DNA of 38,200 nucleotides from Coraliomargarita sp. (lineage in GTDB: Bacteria; Verrucomicrobiota; Verrucomicrobiia; Opitutales; Coraliomargaritaceae), in NCBI GenBank assembly GCA_002699365.1, contig PAAN01000027.1:1-38200 (forward strand). Reading direction: 5' to 3'. A model generated the notes under the pieces. That model was not told the origin of the DNA. It searched no databases and saw only the letters and a list, made by a program, of their open reading frames with translations. Below are positions 1 to 8,021 of this stretch, piece after piece. Positions within the stretch are counted from its first letter, which is position 1, and the number at the start of each line of letters is the position of its first letter. Both the position numbers and the translations under genes were made by a program.

Positions 1-1646
1 CGGCAATTGTTCAGAATGGCCATAAAGGTGCCTTGTCTAGCTTGTTTACTCGTGGAACTGAATCCAATCATACGGCCATATTTCTTAATGGACGTCGTCT
101 CCCAGCAGGGACCATGGGACAGTATGATCTAAGCTCACTTGGCTTAGAAAATCTTGGATCTGTTGAATTTGTCCGCGGGCCTTCCTCTAGTTTATATGGT
201 GCAGATGCGATGGGTGGAGTGGTTGATCTTAGGAGCCGCGAAGCCTTAATGAATCAACGAGAATCTAGTTTCTCTTTTGAATATGGCTCATTTGATAGCT
301 TACTTGGAAAATATGAATTATTAGCTGGAGATCAAGATATGAGCCTATCTGCTGGTTTAAGTTCATTTAGCACGAAGAATGACCGACCAAATAGTGATTT
401 CGAGCGCTTTGCTTTAAATTCGTATCTTAAGTATCAGTTAAGTAGTTACCTTTATGCTGATTTCCAAGTGCTTTATTACAAAAGTGAGATTGGCGTCCCA
501 GGAGATGAGCGTTATCCATTAGGTACTACATACGGAACGTATCCTGCGAACGAAATCAATACCGTGGATGCCTATCTTATCTCGCCTGGAATATCTTATG
601 AACCCAATGAATTTACTAACATTTACGCATTCTATTCGAGAAGTCAAAACGACTTCGAAGCAGTTGATGCTCCATTTGCTAGCAATTATATTTTTAAGGA
701 AAAAGTCGATGAATTAAATCTAATTGCAAATATATCCCCGGGAGCGTTACCAGTTCAATTAACAGGAGGGTTCAATTATTTAAAACTTAAGTACGATAGA
801 AAACCGAACAAATTAGGATCAGTTACCAGTCCTTTTAAGTACTCACACAGCAGCCATGCAATATTTGGGCAAGCAATATTAGACTATAGTAAGAGTCTGC
901 GTTTTATTAGTAGTGCTCGTTTAGATCATTTTGATCGATTTGGGAATAAGGTTACAGGTAATATTGAATTAAGCTATTTTATGCCTTCTATTGAAACTCG
1001 ATTTTTCCTGAAATACGGAGAAGGGTTTTCCCCACCAGAAGCAAATGATTTGTCTCGTTTAGAGGGTCAATTAGATCCCGAAGAAAGCGGGTCATGGGAA
1101 TTTGGTTTCAAAAAAGCTTTTGCCGCAAAAAAAGTTAATTTTGGCATGATCTATTTCAATTCCAAAATTAGAAACCTTGTTGACGACGATGGAGCTTGGC
1201 CGGTCGCAAACTATGAAGTTGTGGATACAAAACAAAGCGGACTCGAATCTCAGATAGATTGGATCATTTTTCCTCAGATTAACTTTCGCTTGTCCCATAC
1301 ATTTCTGGAGGCTGAGGTAACCAGCGGTACATATTTCTTCTCCGATGGAGTTGGCACACGCTTAATTCGACGTCCCAAGCACACCATTGCTGCTAACATC
1401 GACTGGAATGTTAACAGTCAGCTGCGCATAGGTTTGGGTTTCCAATCGGTGAAAGATCGAGAAGATTCTGCAGGAACTAGGCATGAGGACTATGAATTAT
1501 TTAGATTATATGGAGAGTTAACCCTATCTGAACGAATTAGTTGTTATGGGCGTGTTGAAAATCTCTTTAATCAGCGATTCACTTATACTAGAGGATATTC
1601 AAATTCAGGTTCTGCATTGCACCTTGGTGCGCGAATTAAATTGTAG
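1..1646 (+). CDS. TonB-dependent outer-membrane receptor, BtuB-like (5' end outside window)
   Basis: This is an outer-membrane beta-barrel receptor for energy-dependent uptake of a scarce ligand such as a cobamide, siderophore or other metal complex. The open frame runs in from base 3, before the TTG at 33, and the residues there (AIVQNGHKGALSSLFTRG) are already inside the plug domain. The gene is therefore truncated by the window edge, and signal peptide and TonB box are not visible. The plug shows RGTESNHT, the LNGRRLP turn and VRGPSSSLYGADAMGGVV, all classical for the family and closest in feel to BtuB. The rest is a long barrel of alternating strands ending in GARIKL; the last residue is Leu where Phe is more usual. 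The ligand cannot be read from sequence. oleC follows after 65 bases in the same direction, but a functional link is not shown. Confidence 0.93.
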   Translation, partial: AIVQNGHKGALSSLFTRGTESNHTAIFLNGRRLPAGTMGQYDLSSLGLENLGSVEFVRGPSSSLYGADAMGGVVDLRSREALMNQRESSFSFEYGSFDSLLGKYELLAGDQDMSLSAGLSSFSTKNDRPNSDFERFALNSYLKYQLSSYLYADFQVLYYKSEIGVPGDERYPLGTTYGTYPANEINTVDAYLISPGISYEPNEFTNIYAFYSRSQNDFEAVDAPFASNYIFKEKVDELNLIANISPGALPVQLTGGFNYLKLKYDRKPNKLGSVTSPFKYSHSSHAIFGQAILDYSKSLRFISSARLDHFDRFGNKVTGNIELSYFMPSIETRFFLKYGEGFSPPEANDLSRLEGQLDPEESGSWEFGFKKAFAAKKVNFGMIYFNSKIRNLVDDDGAWPVANYEVVDTKQSGLESQIDWIIFPQINFRLSHTFLEAEVTSGTYFFSDGVGTRLIRRPKHTIAANIDWNVNSQLRIGLGFQSVKDREDSAGTRHEDYELFRLYGELTLSERISCYGRVENLFNQRFTYTRGYSNSGSALHLGARIKL

Positions 1647-1700
1647 ATGTTTAAGTAGTCACGCTTTGGGCTTGGCAGTTTCCAATTCACATTACCTCAT

Positions 1701-1706
1701 AGAGGG
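1701..1706 (+). promoter_or_regulatory. ribosome binding site of oleC
   Basis: AGAGGG lies five bases before the ATG at 1712. It favours that ATG over the in-frame TTG at 1709. Confidence 0.45.
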
Positions 1707-1711
1707 TATTG

Positions 1712-3337
1712 ATGCCGCACAATGTCGCCCATTTTCTTGCTCAGCAGGCTAGTCTCTTCCCAGACAAACCTGCTGTTCGCTTGCCCGCTTGCCACGATAA
1801 AAGTGGTTTGGTAACCTACGCTGAACGTAGCTTTTTACAACTGGAGCAAGAAGCCTCGGCAGTGGCGCAAATACTTTCAGCAAAAGGTATTAAGCGCGGA
1901 ACACGTGTTTTGCTAATGGTGAAGCCTGGGTTGGACTTAATTTGCATCGTCTTTGCCTTATTTAAAATAGGGGCGGTGCCTATCGTGATCGATCCTGGTA
2001 TGGGACTACGCGGATTTTTACGCTGCGTAAAGCACTCTAAGCCAACAGCAGTCGTTGGAATTCCACTGGCTATATGGATCTCACGATTGTTTTATGCTAG
2101 CTTTAGAGCGGTCACAGTGCGCGTTACAGTCGGTCTTTCTTTTGCGCGTGTTACCTCTAGGCATAAGGGGCCCAACAATTCGTTTCCAGTCGTCGACTCC
2201 AATAGCGATGAGTTAGCAGCCATTCTTTTTACCTCTGGTTCGACTGGTCCTGCTAAAGGCGTGTGTTATACGCATGGAATGTTTGCCGCTCAGGTAGAGG
2301 CAATTCGCGGGCAGTATCAAATGCAGCCTGGTGAAATCGATCTGCCAATGCTACCTGTCTTTGCCCTCTTTAATCCAGCGCTAGGTATGTGTACAGTGGT
2401 TCCAGAGATGGATCCAAGTCGCCCCGCTAGCGTAGACCCAGAAAAGATTGTTCGCGCAATCCAGCAAAATGCTGTAACAAATAGTTTTGGTTCTCCAGCA
2501 TTGTGGAGCAAGATTGCCCGGTTTTGCGAAGCTAACCAGATTATTCTGCCTAGCGTGCGACGTATTTTGATGGCTGGGGCTCCTGTATCTCCAGATTTAA
2601 TGGCGCAAATGGGACGCTTTCTTCCGAATGGAGAAATACATACTCCTTATGGAGCGACAGAGGCGCTGCCGGTGAGCTCTATATCGGCGAGTGAGGTCAT
2701 TAGAGATACACAGGCAAGGACACTTCAAGGGGAAGGTACTTGTGTGGGTCGTCCACTGCCAGGCATCACAGTAAGAATAATTACTCCTGTTGATGGTAGG
2801 ATTGCTACTCTTGATCAGGTGCGTGACCGGCCAATTGGAGAGATTGGCGAAATTATTGTGAAAGGTCCCACAGTGACAAACGCATATGACAATTTAGAAG
2901 AAGCGGATTGGCAGTCGAAAATTCTTGATGGGCAGACTTATTGGCACCGCATGGGTGATATGGGTTGGCTGGATGCGGAAGGTAGATTGTGGTTTTGTGG
3001 GCGTAAGGCAGAGTGTGTAGTTAGTTCTAAAAATACACTCTACACGGATTGCTGTGAATCTATCTTTAATCAGCATGAAAAAGTGCTTCGCTCCGCCTTA
3101 ATTGATTGCGGTAATAATTGCCCCGGCATTGTAATCGAACCAGAGCCTAGTTCGATGCCAAAATCTGCACAGGAAAAGAAGGCTTTTATTGATTCTCTGC
3201 GAGCGCTGGGTGCAAGTGTATCTTGTACTCAGCAGATTGAGGATTTTTTCTTTTTCGATAGTTTTCCTGTCGACGTTCGTCATAACGCAAAAATCAATCG
3301 TCTCAAGTTAGCTAAGAAGTTTGGCAGCTTTAAATAA
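1712..3337 (+). CDS. oleC: OleC, beta-lactone synthetase / acyl-AMP ligase of olefin biosynthesis
   Basis: OleC belongs to the ANL adenylating superfamily. It activates the beta-hydroxy acid made by OleA and OleD and closes it to a beta-lactone, the precursor of long-chain olefins. The protein is 541 residues, normal for the family. The phosphate-binding loop LFTSGSTGPAKGV is near residue 172, YGATEALPVS near 313, and MGDMGWLDAEGRLWFCGRKAE near 414; the WFCGRKAE wording and the Cys/Glu-rich stretch after it are typical of OleC rather than of ordinary fatty acyl-CoA ligases. Start taken at ATG 1712 behind an AGAGGG site. oleD begins 24 bases after the stop in the same direction, so the two are probably one transcript. 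OleA and OleB are absent from the window. An unrelated acyl-CoA ligase role is less likely given the oleD neighbour. Confidence 0.88.
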   Translation: MPHNVAHFLAQQASLFPDKPAVRLPACHDKSGLVTYAERSFLQLEQEASAVAQILSAKGIKRGTRVLLMVKPGLDLICIVFALFKIGAVPIVIDPGMGLRGFLRCVKHSKPTAVVGIPLAIWISRLFYASFRAVTVRVTVGLSFARVTSRHKGPNNSFPVVDSNSDELAAILFTSGSTGPAKGVCYTHGMFAAQVEAIRGQYQMQPGEIDLPMLPVFALFNPALGMCTVVPEMDPSRPASVDPEKIVRAIQQNAVTNSFGSPALWSKIARFCEANQIILPSVRRILMAGAPVSPDLMAQMGRFLPNGEIHTPYGATEALPVSSISASEVIRDTQARTLQGEGTCVGRPLPGITVRIITPVDGRIATLDQVRDRPIGEIGEIIVKGPTVTNAYDNLEEADWQSKILDGQTYWHRMGDMGWLDAEGRLWFCGRKAECVVSSKNTLYTDCCESIFNQHEKVLRSALIDCGNNCPGIVIEPEPSSMPKSAQEKKAFIDSLRALGASVSCTQQIEDFFFFDSFPVDVRHNAKINRLKLAKKFGSFK

Positions 3338-3361
3338 TTATTTATATTTAATAGCAGATTT

Positions 3362-4354
3362 ATGCGTATATTAGTTACAGGTGGGGGTGGTTTTATAGGA
3401 GGCTACATAGTCGATCGATTATTAGCGCGTGGATTTTTTGTGCGTGTTATCGGGCGCACACCACAGCCTGAACTGACTGCTAAAGGTGTCGAATTTATAC
3501 CTTGTGATTTAATGAATACCGAAGCGGTATGCGCAGCTTGTGTTGGGATAGACACGGTCTTTCATGTTGCTGCAAAGGCTGGAGTTTGGGGAAGTTGGGA
3601 TAGTTTTTATCAGCCAAATGTAGTGGGCTCCCAATCTGTTCTAGAAGCTTGTAGAAGGAATAATATTAGCCGCTTGGTATATACTAGCACGCCAAGTGTT
3701 GTTTTTAATCGTCGGTCGATAAAAGGCCAGGACGAGTCAATGCCATACGGGCGAGATTGGCTCTGCCATTATGCACATACAAAGGCTATTGCTGAGGCGG
3801 ATCTTTTGGCGGCTAATTGCGAATCACTGCGAGTGGTCGCTTTGCGACCACACCTGGTCTTTGGGCCTGGCGATCCACATTTACTGCCGCGAGTCATTGA
3901 TAGTGCACGAGCAGGGCGTTTAAAAATAATAGGGGATGGAGAAAATACTGTGGATGTCAGCTATGTTGGCAATGTAGCAGACGCGCATTTGGCGGCTATG
4001 GATGCCCTTATAAATGGCCATTGCGCAGGCAAGGCGTATTTTGTTTCTCAAGATGAGCCTGTAAAATTATGGCCATGGATCAATCGAATACTCGAAGGAT
4101 TAGGGTATCCACCGATCCAGCAAAAAATTCCCCTGCCAGTAGCGTATACAGCAGGCGCAGTTTGCGAAGCATTTTGGAAGTGCTGTAGGCGAATGGGAGA
4201 GCCTCCCATGACTCGATTCATCGCAGTGGAGCTAGCAAAGGACCATTATTATGACATTGCAGCAGCGAAGAAGGATTTTAATTATCGACCCACAGTTGGA
4301 ATGAACCAAGCGGTCGGCAAAACTATTGCAGATTTAAAAGATCGTGGCTACTAA
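3362..4354 (+). CDS. oleD: OleD, NADPH-dependent 2-alkyl-3-ketoalkanoate reductase
   Basis: OleD is an extended short-chain dehydrogenase that reduces the OleA product, a 2-alkyl-3-keto acid, to the beta-hydroxy acid used by OleC. The 330-residue protein opens with the Rossmann motif TGGGGFIGG (residues 6-14). It has VFHVAAKAGVWGSWD (67-80), a sequence hallmark of OleD, then the catalytic Ser in YTSTPS (near 109) and Tyr137/Lys141 of the YxxxK motif. Near the C terminus GEPPMTRF is also typical. It is immediately downstream of oleC. No Shine-Dalgarno sequence precedes ATG 3362. It converges with the methyltransferase gene beginning at 4385; no clear hairpin terminator lies in the 30-base gap. 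Confidence 0.9.
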   Translation: MRILVTGGGGFIGGYIVDRLLARGFFVRVIGRTPQPELTAKGVEFIPCDLMNTEAVCAACVGIDTVFHVAAKAGVWGSWDSFYQPNVVGSQSVLEACRRNNISRLVYTSTPSVVFNRRSIKGQDESMPYGRDWLCHYAHTKAIAEADLLAANCESLRVVALRPHLVFGPGDPHLLPRVIDSARAGRLKIIGDGENTVDVSYVGNVADAHLAAMDALINGHCAGKAYFVSQDEPVKLWPWINRILEGLGYPPIQQKIPLPVAYTAGAVCEAFWKCCRRMGEPPMTRFIAVELAKDHYYDIAAAKKDFNYRPTVGMNQAVGKTIADLKDRGY

Positions 4355-4384
4355 GCGAACAGTTTTTTAGCGGAGCATCTCAGC

Positions 4385-5194
4385 TCATTTAGTATCACGC
4401 TGTCGCGATACTTCATACAAGCAGACAGCTGTAGCAGCAGCTACATTGAGCGAATCTGCGCTACCTGCCATTGGTATTCGAATGCAATGATGCGCTGATT
4501 GTAGCCAATAATCGGAGAGCCCTTGGCTTTCACTGCCCATTACGATTGCTGTGGGCTTAGAATAGTCGAGGGACCAATGACACGTCTCCGTATCGGGAGT
4601 CGTAGCTATTACCTGTATAGAATGCTCGGCAAGCCACATCGTTAACTCTTTTTTCTGTACGCATACTACTGGAAGGGCAAAGGCAAGCCCTTGCGAAGAA
4701 CGTATTGCATTTGGGTTATATAAATCTAGCACGCAGTCAACTAGGAGAACAGCATCTGCGCCTGCGCCATCCGCACTACGTAAAATAGCACCTAGATTTC
4801 CTGGTTTCTCAATACCTTCTAAAACGAGAAGTAGAGGGTTCTTATTTATCGATAATTCATAAAGTGAATGGCTCTGTTGATGGCCCACCGCAATAATTCC
4901 ATCTGGACCTTCTCGGAAGCATGCTTTGATAAATGCTTCGTTACTCAGGCGCACCAGTGAATGTTCTCCGCAGCGACGTAAATGATCAATAAATGCACTG
5001 TGCGCATCGGAGGAGAACAACTCAGGGCAGAAATAAATACTCTCTATTGTGTAATCAGCCTTAATTGCATGCTCTACCTCTCGCAAGCCCTCTACTAAAA
5101 AAAGCTTTTGCCGGTCGCGATGCTTACGCTCACGTAATTTAACCAAGTTTTTTATTTGGTCATTTTGCCGACTTTCTATGTAGCTCTCATCCAT
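4385..5194 (-). CDS. SpoU/TrmH-family RNA 2'-O-ribose methyltransferase
   Basis: This is a SPOUT-class methyltransferase that transfers a methyl group from S-adenosylmethionine to a ribose 2'-OH in rRNA or tRNA. An N-terminal substrate-binding domain (RNDQIKNLVKLRERKHRDRQ, then FLVEGLREVEHA) is followed by the three SPOUT motifs: NLGAILRSADGAG, VMGSESQGLS and IRIPMAGSADSLNVAAATAV, which form the C-terminal trefoil knot. I take the ATG at 5194 (MDESYIESRQ), giving 269 residues. A longer frame begins at 5290, but its first 32 residues look non-coding and would overlap the divergent neighbour. The target nucleotide cannot be assigned; relatives include RlmB, TrmH and 23S methyltransferases of the TsnR type. 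Confidence 0.88.
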   Translation of the reverse strand: MDESYIESRQNDQIKNLVKLRERKHRDRQKLFLVEGLREVEHAIKADYTIESIYFCPELFSSDAHSAFIDHLRRCGEHSLVRLSNEAFIKACFREGPDGIIAVGHQQSHSLYELSINKNPLLLVLEGIEKPGNLGAILRSADGAGADAVLLVDCVLDLYNPNAIRSSQGLAFALPVVCVQKKELTMWLAEHSIQVIATTPDTETCHWSLDYSKPTAIVMGSESQGLSDYWLQSAHHCIRIPMAGSADSLNVAAATAVCLYEVSRQRDTK

Positions 5195-5282
5195 TACTAA
5201 TTGATTAGATATAAATAGGATTGTAGTAGTTTGTCGATTTTTATGGTTGCACGAATTCGAATGCTTTGTGAACCAGAGAGTG

Positions 5283-6506
5283 ATGGACACACCAAAAAAT
5301 TTCGTGGCGGAGCCTTTTCACTACCATGAGGAGGTAGAATTAGTCGTGGATTCGCTGACAAACTTGGGCATGGGCTTAGGTAGAGTGGATGGTTGGGTTG
5401 TTATGGTGCCCTTTGTGATTCCTGGCGAAAGAGTTAAGGCGCGGATCTTTCGTAATTTTACCAACTATTCGGATGCTGATTTACTTGAGGTCATCGAGGC
5501 ATCACCGGATAGGATCAAGCCACAGTGTAACTTATTTACTACTTGTGGTGGATGCCAATACCAGCATCTAAGTTATGATCGTCAATTGCTTGAGAAAACT
5601 GCGCATGTGAAAGAACTGCTCCAAAAGTTAGGGGCTATTGAGCATCCTGTAGAGCATGCGGTTGGCTCCCCGCAGATATACAATTATCGGTCTAAGATAA
5701 CGCCACATTACAACCGTCCTAGCCAAGATGGTAGTCAACCGATCGGGTTCTTGCGTTTTGGGCGTCGAAATCAAATTATTGATGTAGAACAGTGTCCAAT
5801 TGCAACGGAAGCGATAAATCATGCGTTGCCCGAAGAACGTGAGCAGGCACGGCGAGCAGGAGGAAAAAAACGTCGCCAGCGAGGGGGAACCTTGCTTCTT
5901 CGACATGTTGTTGAGGGTGTAGTGAATGATCCTCAAGCAATTGTATCAGAGCGCGTAGGTGACTTAAGCTTCCAATTCAAGGCTGGGGAATTCTTTCAGA
6001 ATAATCCATACGTATTGCCAAAATTGGTAGACTACGTAGCACAAGAGGCATCCCTGTTAGAGGCGCGTTACTTAGTGGATGCATACTGCGGTGTTGGTCT
6101 TTTTGCGCTATCTACTGCAAAGTTATTTGAAGCAGTCGTGGGAGTGGAGATAAGCCAGCAGTCTGTTTTATGGGCTCAAGCAAATGCTAAAATTAGTGGG
6201 ATTAAAAATACGCGTTTTCTTATAGGTAAAGCAGAAGCTATTTTTAAAGACTTAGAATTCCCCGCATCAGAAACTGCAATGGTCATAGACCCTCCGCGTA
6301 AAGGTTGTGACGAAGGTTTCCGGCAACAGCTTTTGCAGTATCGTCCGCAACGCTTAGTGTATGTTTCGTGTGATCCAGCAACTCAAGCGCGAGATTTAAA
6401 GGACTTTGTCGTTGGAGGTTATGTAATAACTAGAATTCAGCCCTTTGATTTGTTCCCCCATACTCGGCACATAGAAAATATTGTTTCACTCAACCTAGTT
6501 AACTGA
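5283..6506 (+). CDS. TrmA/RlmD-family RNA 5-methyluridine methyltransferase
   Basis: The enzyme methylates C5 of a uridine in rRNA or tRNA using S-adenosylmethionine. With the ATG at 5283 the protein has 407 residues: an N-terminal TRAM-like beta domain (VDSLTNLGMGLGRV to PGERVKARI), then an iron-sulfur cluster set Cys82, Cys88, Cys91 (CNLFTTCGGCQYQH) and Cys171 (VEQCPIA). The Rossmann SAM site DAYCGVGLFAL follows, then IDPPRKGCD and the catalytic nucleophile Cys363 in YVSCDPATQARDL. The cluster cysteines favour RlmC/RlmD-like 23S rRNA enzymes over TrmA, but the target is not decided. A TTG at 5247 would add 12 residues; I prefer the ATG. It is divergent from the SPOUT methyltransferase gene across 88 bases. 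Confidence 0.9.
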   Translation: MDTPKNFVAEPFHYHEEVELVVDSLTNLGMGLGRVDGWVVMVPFVIPGERVKARIFRNFTNYSDADLLEVIEASPDRIKPQCNLFTTCGGCQYQHLSYDRQLLEKTAHVKELLQKLGAIEHPVEHAVGSPQIYNYRSKITPHYNRPSQDGSQPIGFLRFGRRNQIIDVEQCPIATEAINHALPEEREQARRAGGKKRRQRGGTLLLRHVVEGVVNDPQAIVSERVGDLSFQFKAGEFFQNNPYVLPKLVDYVAQEASLLEARYLVDAYCGVGLFALSTAKLFEAVVGVEISQQSVLWAQANAKISGIKNTRFLIGKAEAIFKDLEFPASETAMVIDPPRKGCDEGFRQQLLQYRPQRLVYVSCDPATQARDLKDFVVGGYVITRIQPFDLFPHTRHIENIVSLNLVN

Positions 6507-6576
6507 AAATAAGGTTGACGAGTAAGGCTTCAATGCCATCTTCCATCCTCTTTTTAATTTATTTTAAGTATTATTT

Positions 6577-6777
6577 ATGTCACTCGATGTCCAAGTTCGT
6601 AAAGGTGAGCCAATGGAACGTGCACTACGCCGTCTCAAAAAGCGTCTCGACCGTGAAGGTGTAATCCGCGATGTACGTGCAAAGCGTTATTTTGAGAAGC
6701 CGTCACAGGCAAAGCGCCGCAAGAAAAAAGAGCTGGATTTTAATAATATGCTGCGAGTTCGTTACTCAAAGATGTAG
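6577..6777 (+). CDS. rpsU: 30S ribosomal protein bS21
   Basis: bS21 is a small basic protein of the 30S platform near the 3' end of 16S rRNA, important for mRNA initiation. The 66-residue product shows the family pattern: VRKGEPMERALRRLKKRLDREGVI, then RYFEKPSQAKRRKKKE. Length is normal. The leader before the ATG is an A/T-rich run without a Shine-Dalgarno sequence. An intrinsic terminator follows at 6844-6875, so the gene may be a short transcription unit of its own or be co-transcribed with the methyltransferase gene 70 bases upstream. Confidence 0.97.
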   Translation: MSLDVQVRKGEPMERALRRLKKRLDREGVIRDVRAKRYFEKPSQAKRRKKKELDFNNMLRVRYSKM

Positions 6778-6810
6778 TTGGGGATCTATTCTGATCCGAT
6801 TTGACCCGTG

Positions 6811-6838
6811 CTTGTAGGTACTTCATTTATCTGATAAT
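6811..6838 (+). promoter_or_regulatory. possible promoter between rpsU and the TIM-barrel gene
   Basis: CTTGTA (6811-6816) and GATAAT (6833-6838) are 16 bases apart. If used, transcription would start about where the following hairpin begins, which would place that hairpin in the 5' leader of the next gene. The -35 match is poor. Confidence 0.3.
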
Positions 6839-6843
6839 TTTTT

Positions 6844-6875
6844 ACCGGTTTCGAAAATTTCGAGCCGGTTTTTTT
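6844..6875 (+). terminator. intrinsic terminator after rpsU, abutting the next start codon
   Basis: ACCGGT and TCGA pair with TCGA and GCCGGT around a five-base loop, with a single bulged T on the left arm. The stem is followed by a run of seven T. The ATG of the next gene begins five bases after the T-run. Confidence 0.8.
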
Positions 6876-6880
6876 GTATC

Positions 6881-7837
6881 ATGTCCCCTCTTCAAGATCG
6901 ATTGTCACTGTCCACATGCTGGTGCTCGGCGCGCCATACAGATGGTTATGCAATGGTTGAGGAGATTGTTTCGCTGGGGTTCAAGCGTATGGAGCTAAGC
7001 CACGGCATAAGACTTTTATTAGTGCCAGGAATCCTTCAAGCGATCGAAGAGGGACTCATAGAGGTATCATCTGTGCATAATTTTTGTCCACTCCCAGGTA
7101 GTGTACAGCATGCAGCACCAAACCTATACGAACCCTCAGCTAGTGATCTACGGGAGCGAAATCTATGGCTTCGATACACCCAGCAAACTATGGCATTCGC
7201 CGTTAGGGTTGGAGCGCAACGTGTGGTCATGCACTCAGGGAGCGTCAACTTCTTCTTTGTATCGGCAGAATTACAGCTAGAGAAATGGATGAATTCTCAA
7301 AAAGACCTTAAAGCTACTAATTATCTTGAAAACAGTGCTTATTTAAAAAGACGTGACCAAGCTATGAAACGTATCCGCAAAGCTGCGCCAAAAGCGATGG
7401 AGCGTATACGAAGTGCTTATTCAGATGTGCTTGTTATGGCGAAAGATCTTGGCTTACAACTTTGCATGGAGAACCGTGAAGGTCTTGAAGAAATGCCGAT
7501 CGATGAAAACTTCAAAGATTTTATTGAGGAATTCGAGGATGCTTCGACTGTTGGTTACTGGCACGATACAGGCCATGCGCAAATAAAGCATCTGCAAGGA
7601 TTATTGGACCATCGTGCACACCTAGAGGCGATGGCAGATCGGTTAACAGGGTTTCATTTACATGATGTATGCGACCAAGGAAAAGACCACCAAGAGATCG
7701 GTACCGGCACGATTGATTTTAGTATGCTTGCTGAATTTATTCGTCCAGAGCACACTTTAGTTCTTGAATTGAGCCCTTCTTTAACACCGGAGCAAGTTTT
7801 GCGGAGCCGTGATTCTATTCTCAATAATTTTGTCTAG
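6881..7837 (+). CDS. TIM-barrel sugar isomerase/epimerase-like protein (xylose isomerase/AP endonuclease 2 superfamily)
   Basis: The protein has 318 residues and a metal-dependent TIM-barrel pattern. LSLSTCW forms the first strand, VVMHSGS and LCMENREG supply His and Glu ligands, YWHDTGHAQ and GFHLHDV give the His/Asp cluster, followed by HQEIGTGTIDF and a closing LVLELSP. These are the metal-site strands of sugar isomerases, epimerases and endonuclease IV-like proteins; the substrate cannot be read off. The start at 6881 is supported because the first beta strand begins within a few residues, yet it sits immediately after the rpsU terminator and has no Shine-Dalgarno sequence. It is followed by 184 bases of leader before rpsB. 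Confidence 0.8.
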   Translation: MSPLQDRLSLSTCWCSARHTDGYAMVEEIVSLGFKRMELSHGIRLLLVPGILQAIEEGLIEVSSVHNFCPLPGSVQHAAPNLYEPSASDLRERNLWLRYTQQTMAFAVRVGAQRVVMHSGSVNFFFVSAELQLEKWMNSQKDLKATNYLENSAYLKRRDQAMKRIRKAAPKAMERIRSAYSDVLVMAKDLGLQLCMENREGLEEMPIDENFKDFIEEFEDASTVGYWHDTGHAQIKHLQGLLDHRAHLEAMADRLTGFHLHDVCDQGKDHQEIGTGTIDFSMLAEFIRPEHTLVLELSPSLTPEQVLRSRDSILNNFV

Positions 7838-7864
7838 TTGTAAATTAATCGCGCCTTTTCGCTT

Positions 7865-8021
7865 GCCAAGCCAGTGTGGCTTGGTATCCATCTGCGCTTC
7901 CTATCATTCATCGAAAGAAGTTATTTGGCTTGTTCAATTTTTTGACTTCTTTCAAATAATCAAAAAATTAAAAGAAAAATTTATTTCTCCCAGGGTAATT
8001 TACCAAGGGCTTTAAAAAATC
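7865..8021 (+). promoter_or_regulatory. structured leader upstream of rpsB
   Basis: Three inverted repeats are visible. Hairpin 1 pairs CCAAGCCA (7866-7873) with TGGCTTGG (7877-7884) over a three-base loop. Hairpin 2 pairs GAAAGAAGT (7913-7921) with ACTTCTTTC (7945-7953) over a 23-base loop. A third, weaker pairing lies near the start codon (GGTA 7994-7997 with TACC 8001-8004, flanked by CCC 7989-7991 and GGG 8007-8009). Neither main hairpin is followed by a T-run, so they do not look like terminators. The loop of hairpin 2 carries TGGCTTG (7926-7932), complementary to CAAGCCA of hairpin 1 (7867-7873). Ribosomal protein S2 controls its own gene through a leader structure in some bacteria; a similar role here is inference. 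Confidence 0.45.

Noticed and set aside
5195..5290. N-terminal extension of the SPOUT methyltransferase
   Set aside because: The extra residues lack family similarity and would overlap the divergent methyltransferase gene; ATG 5194 fits the family better.
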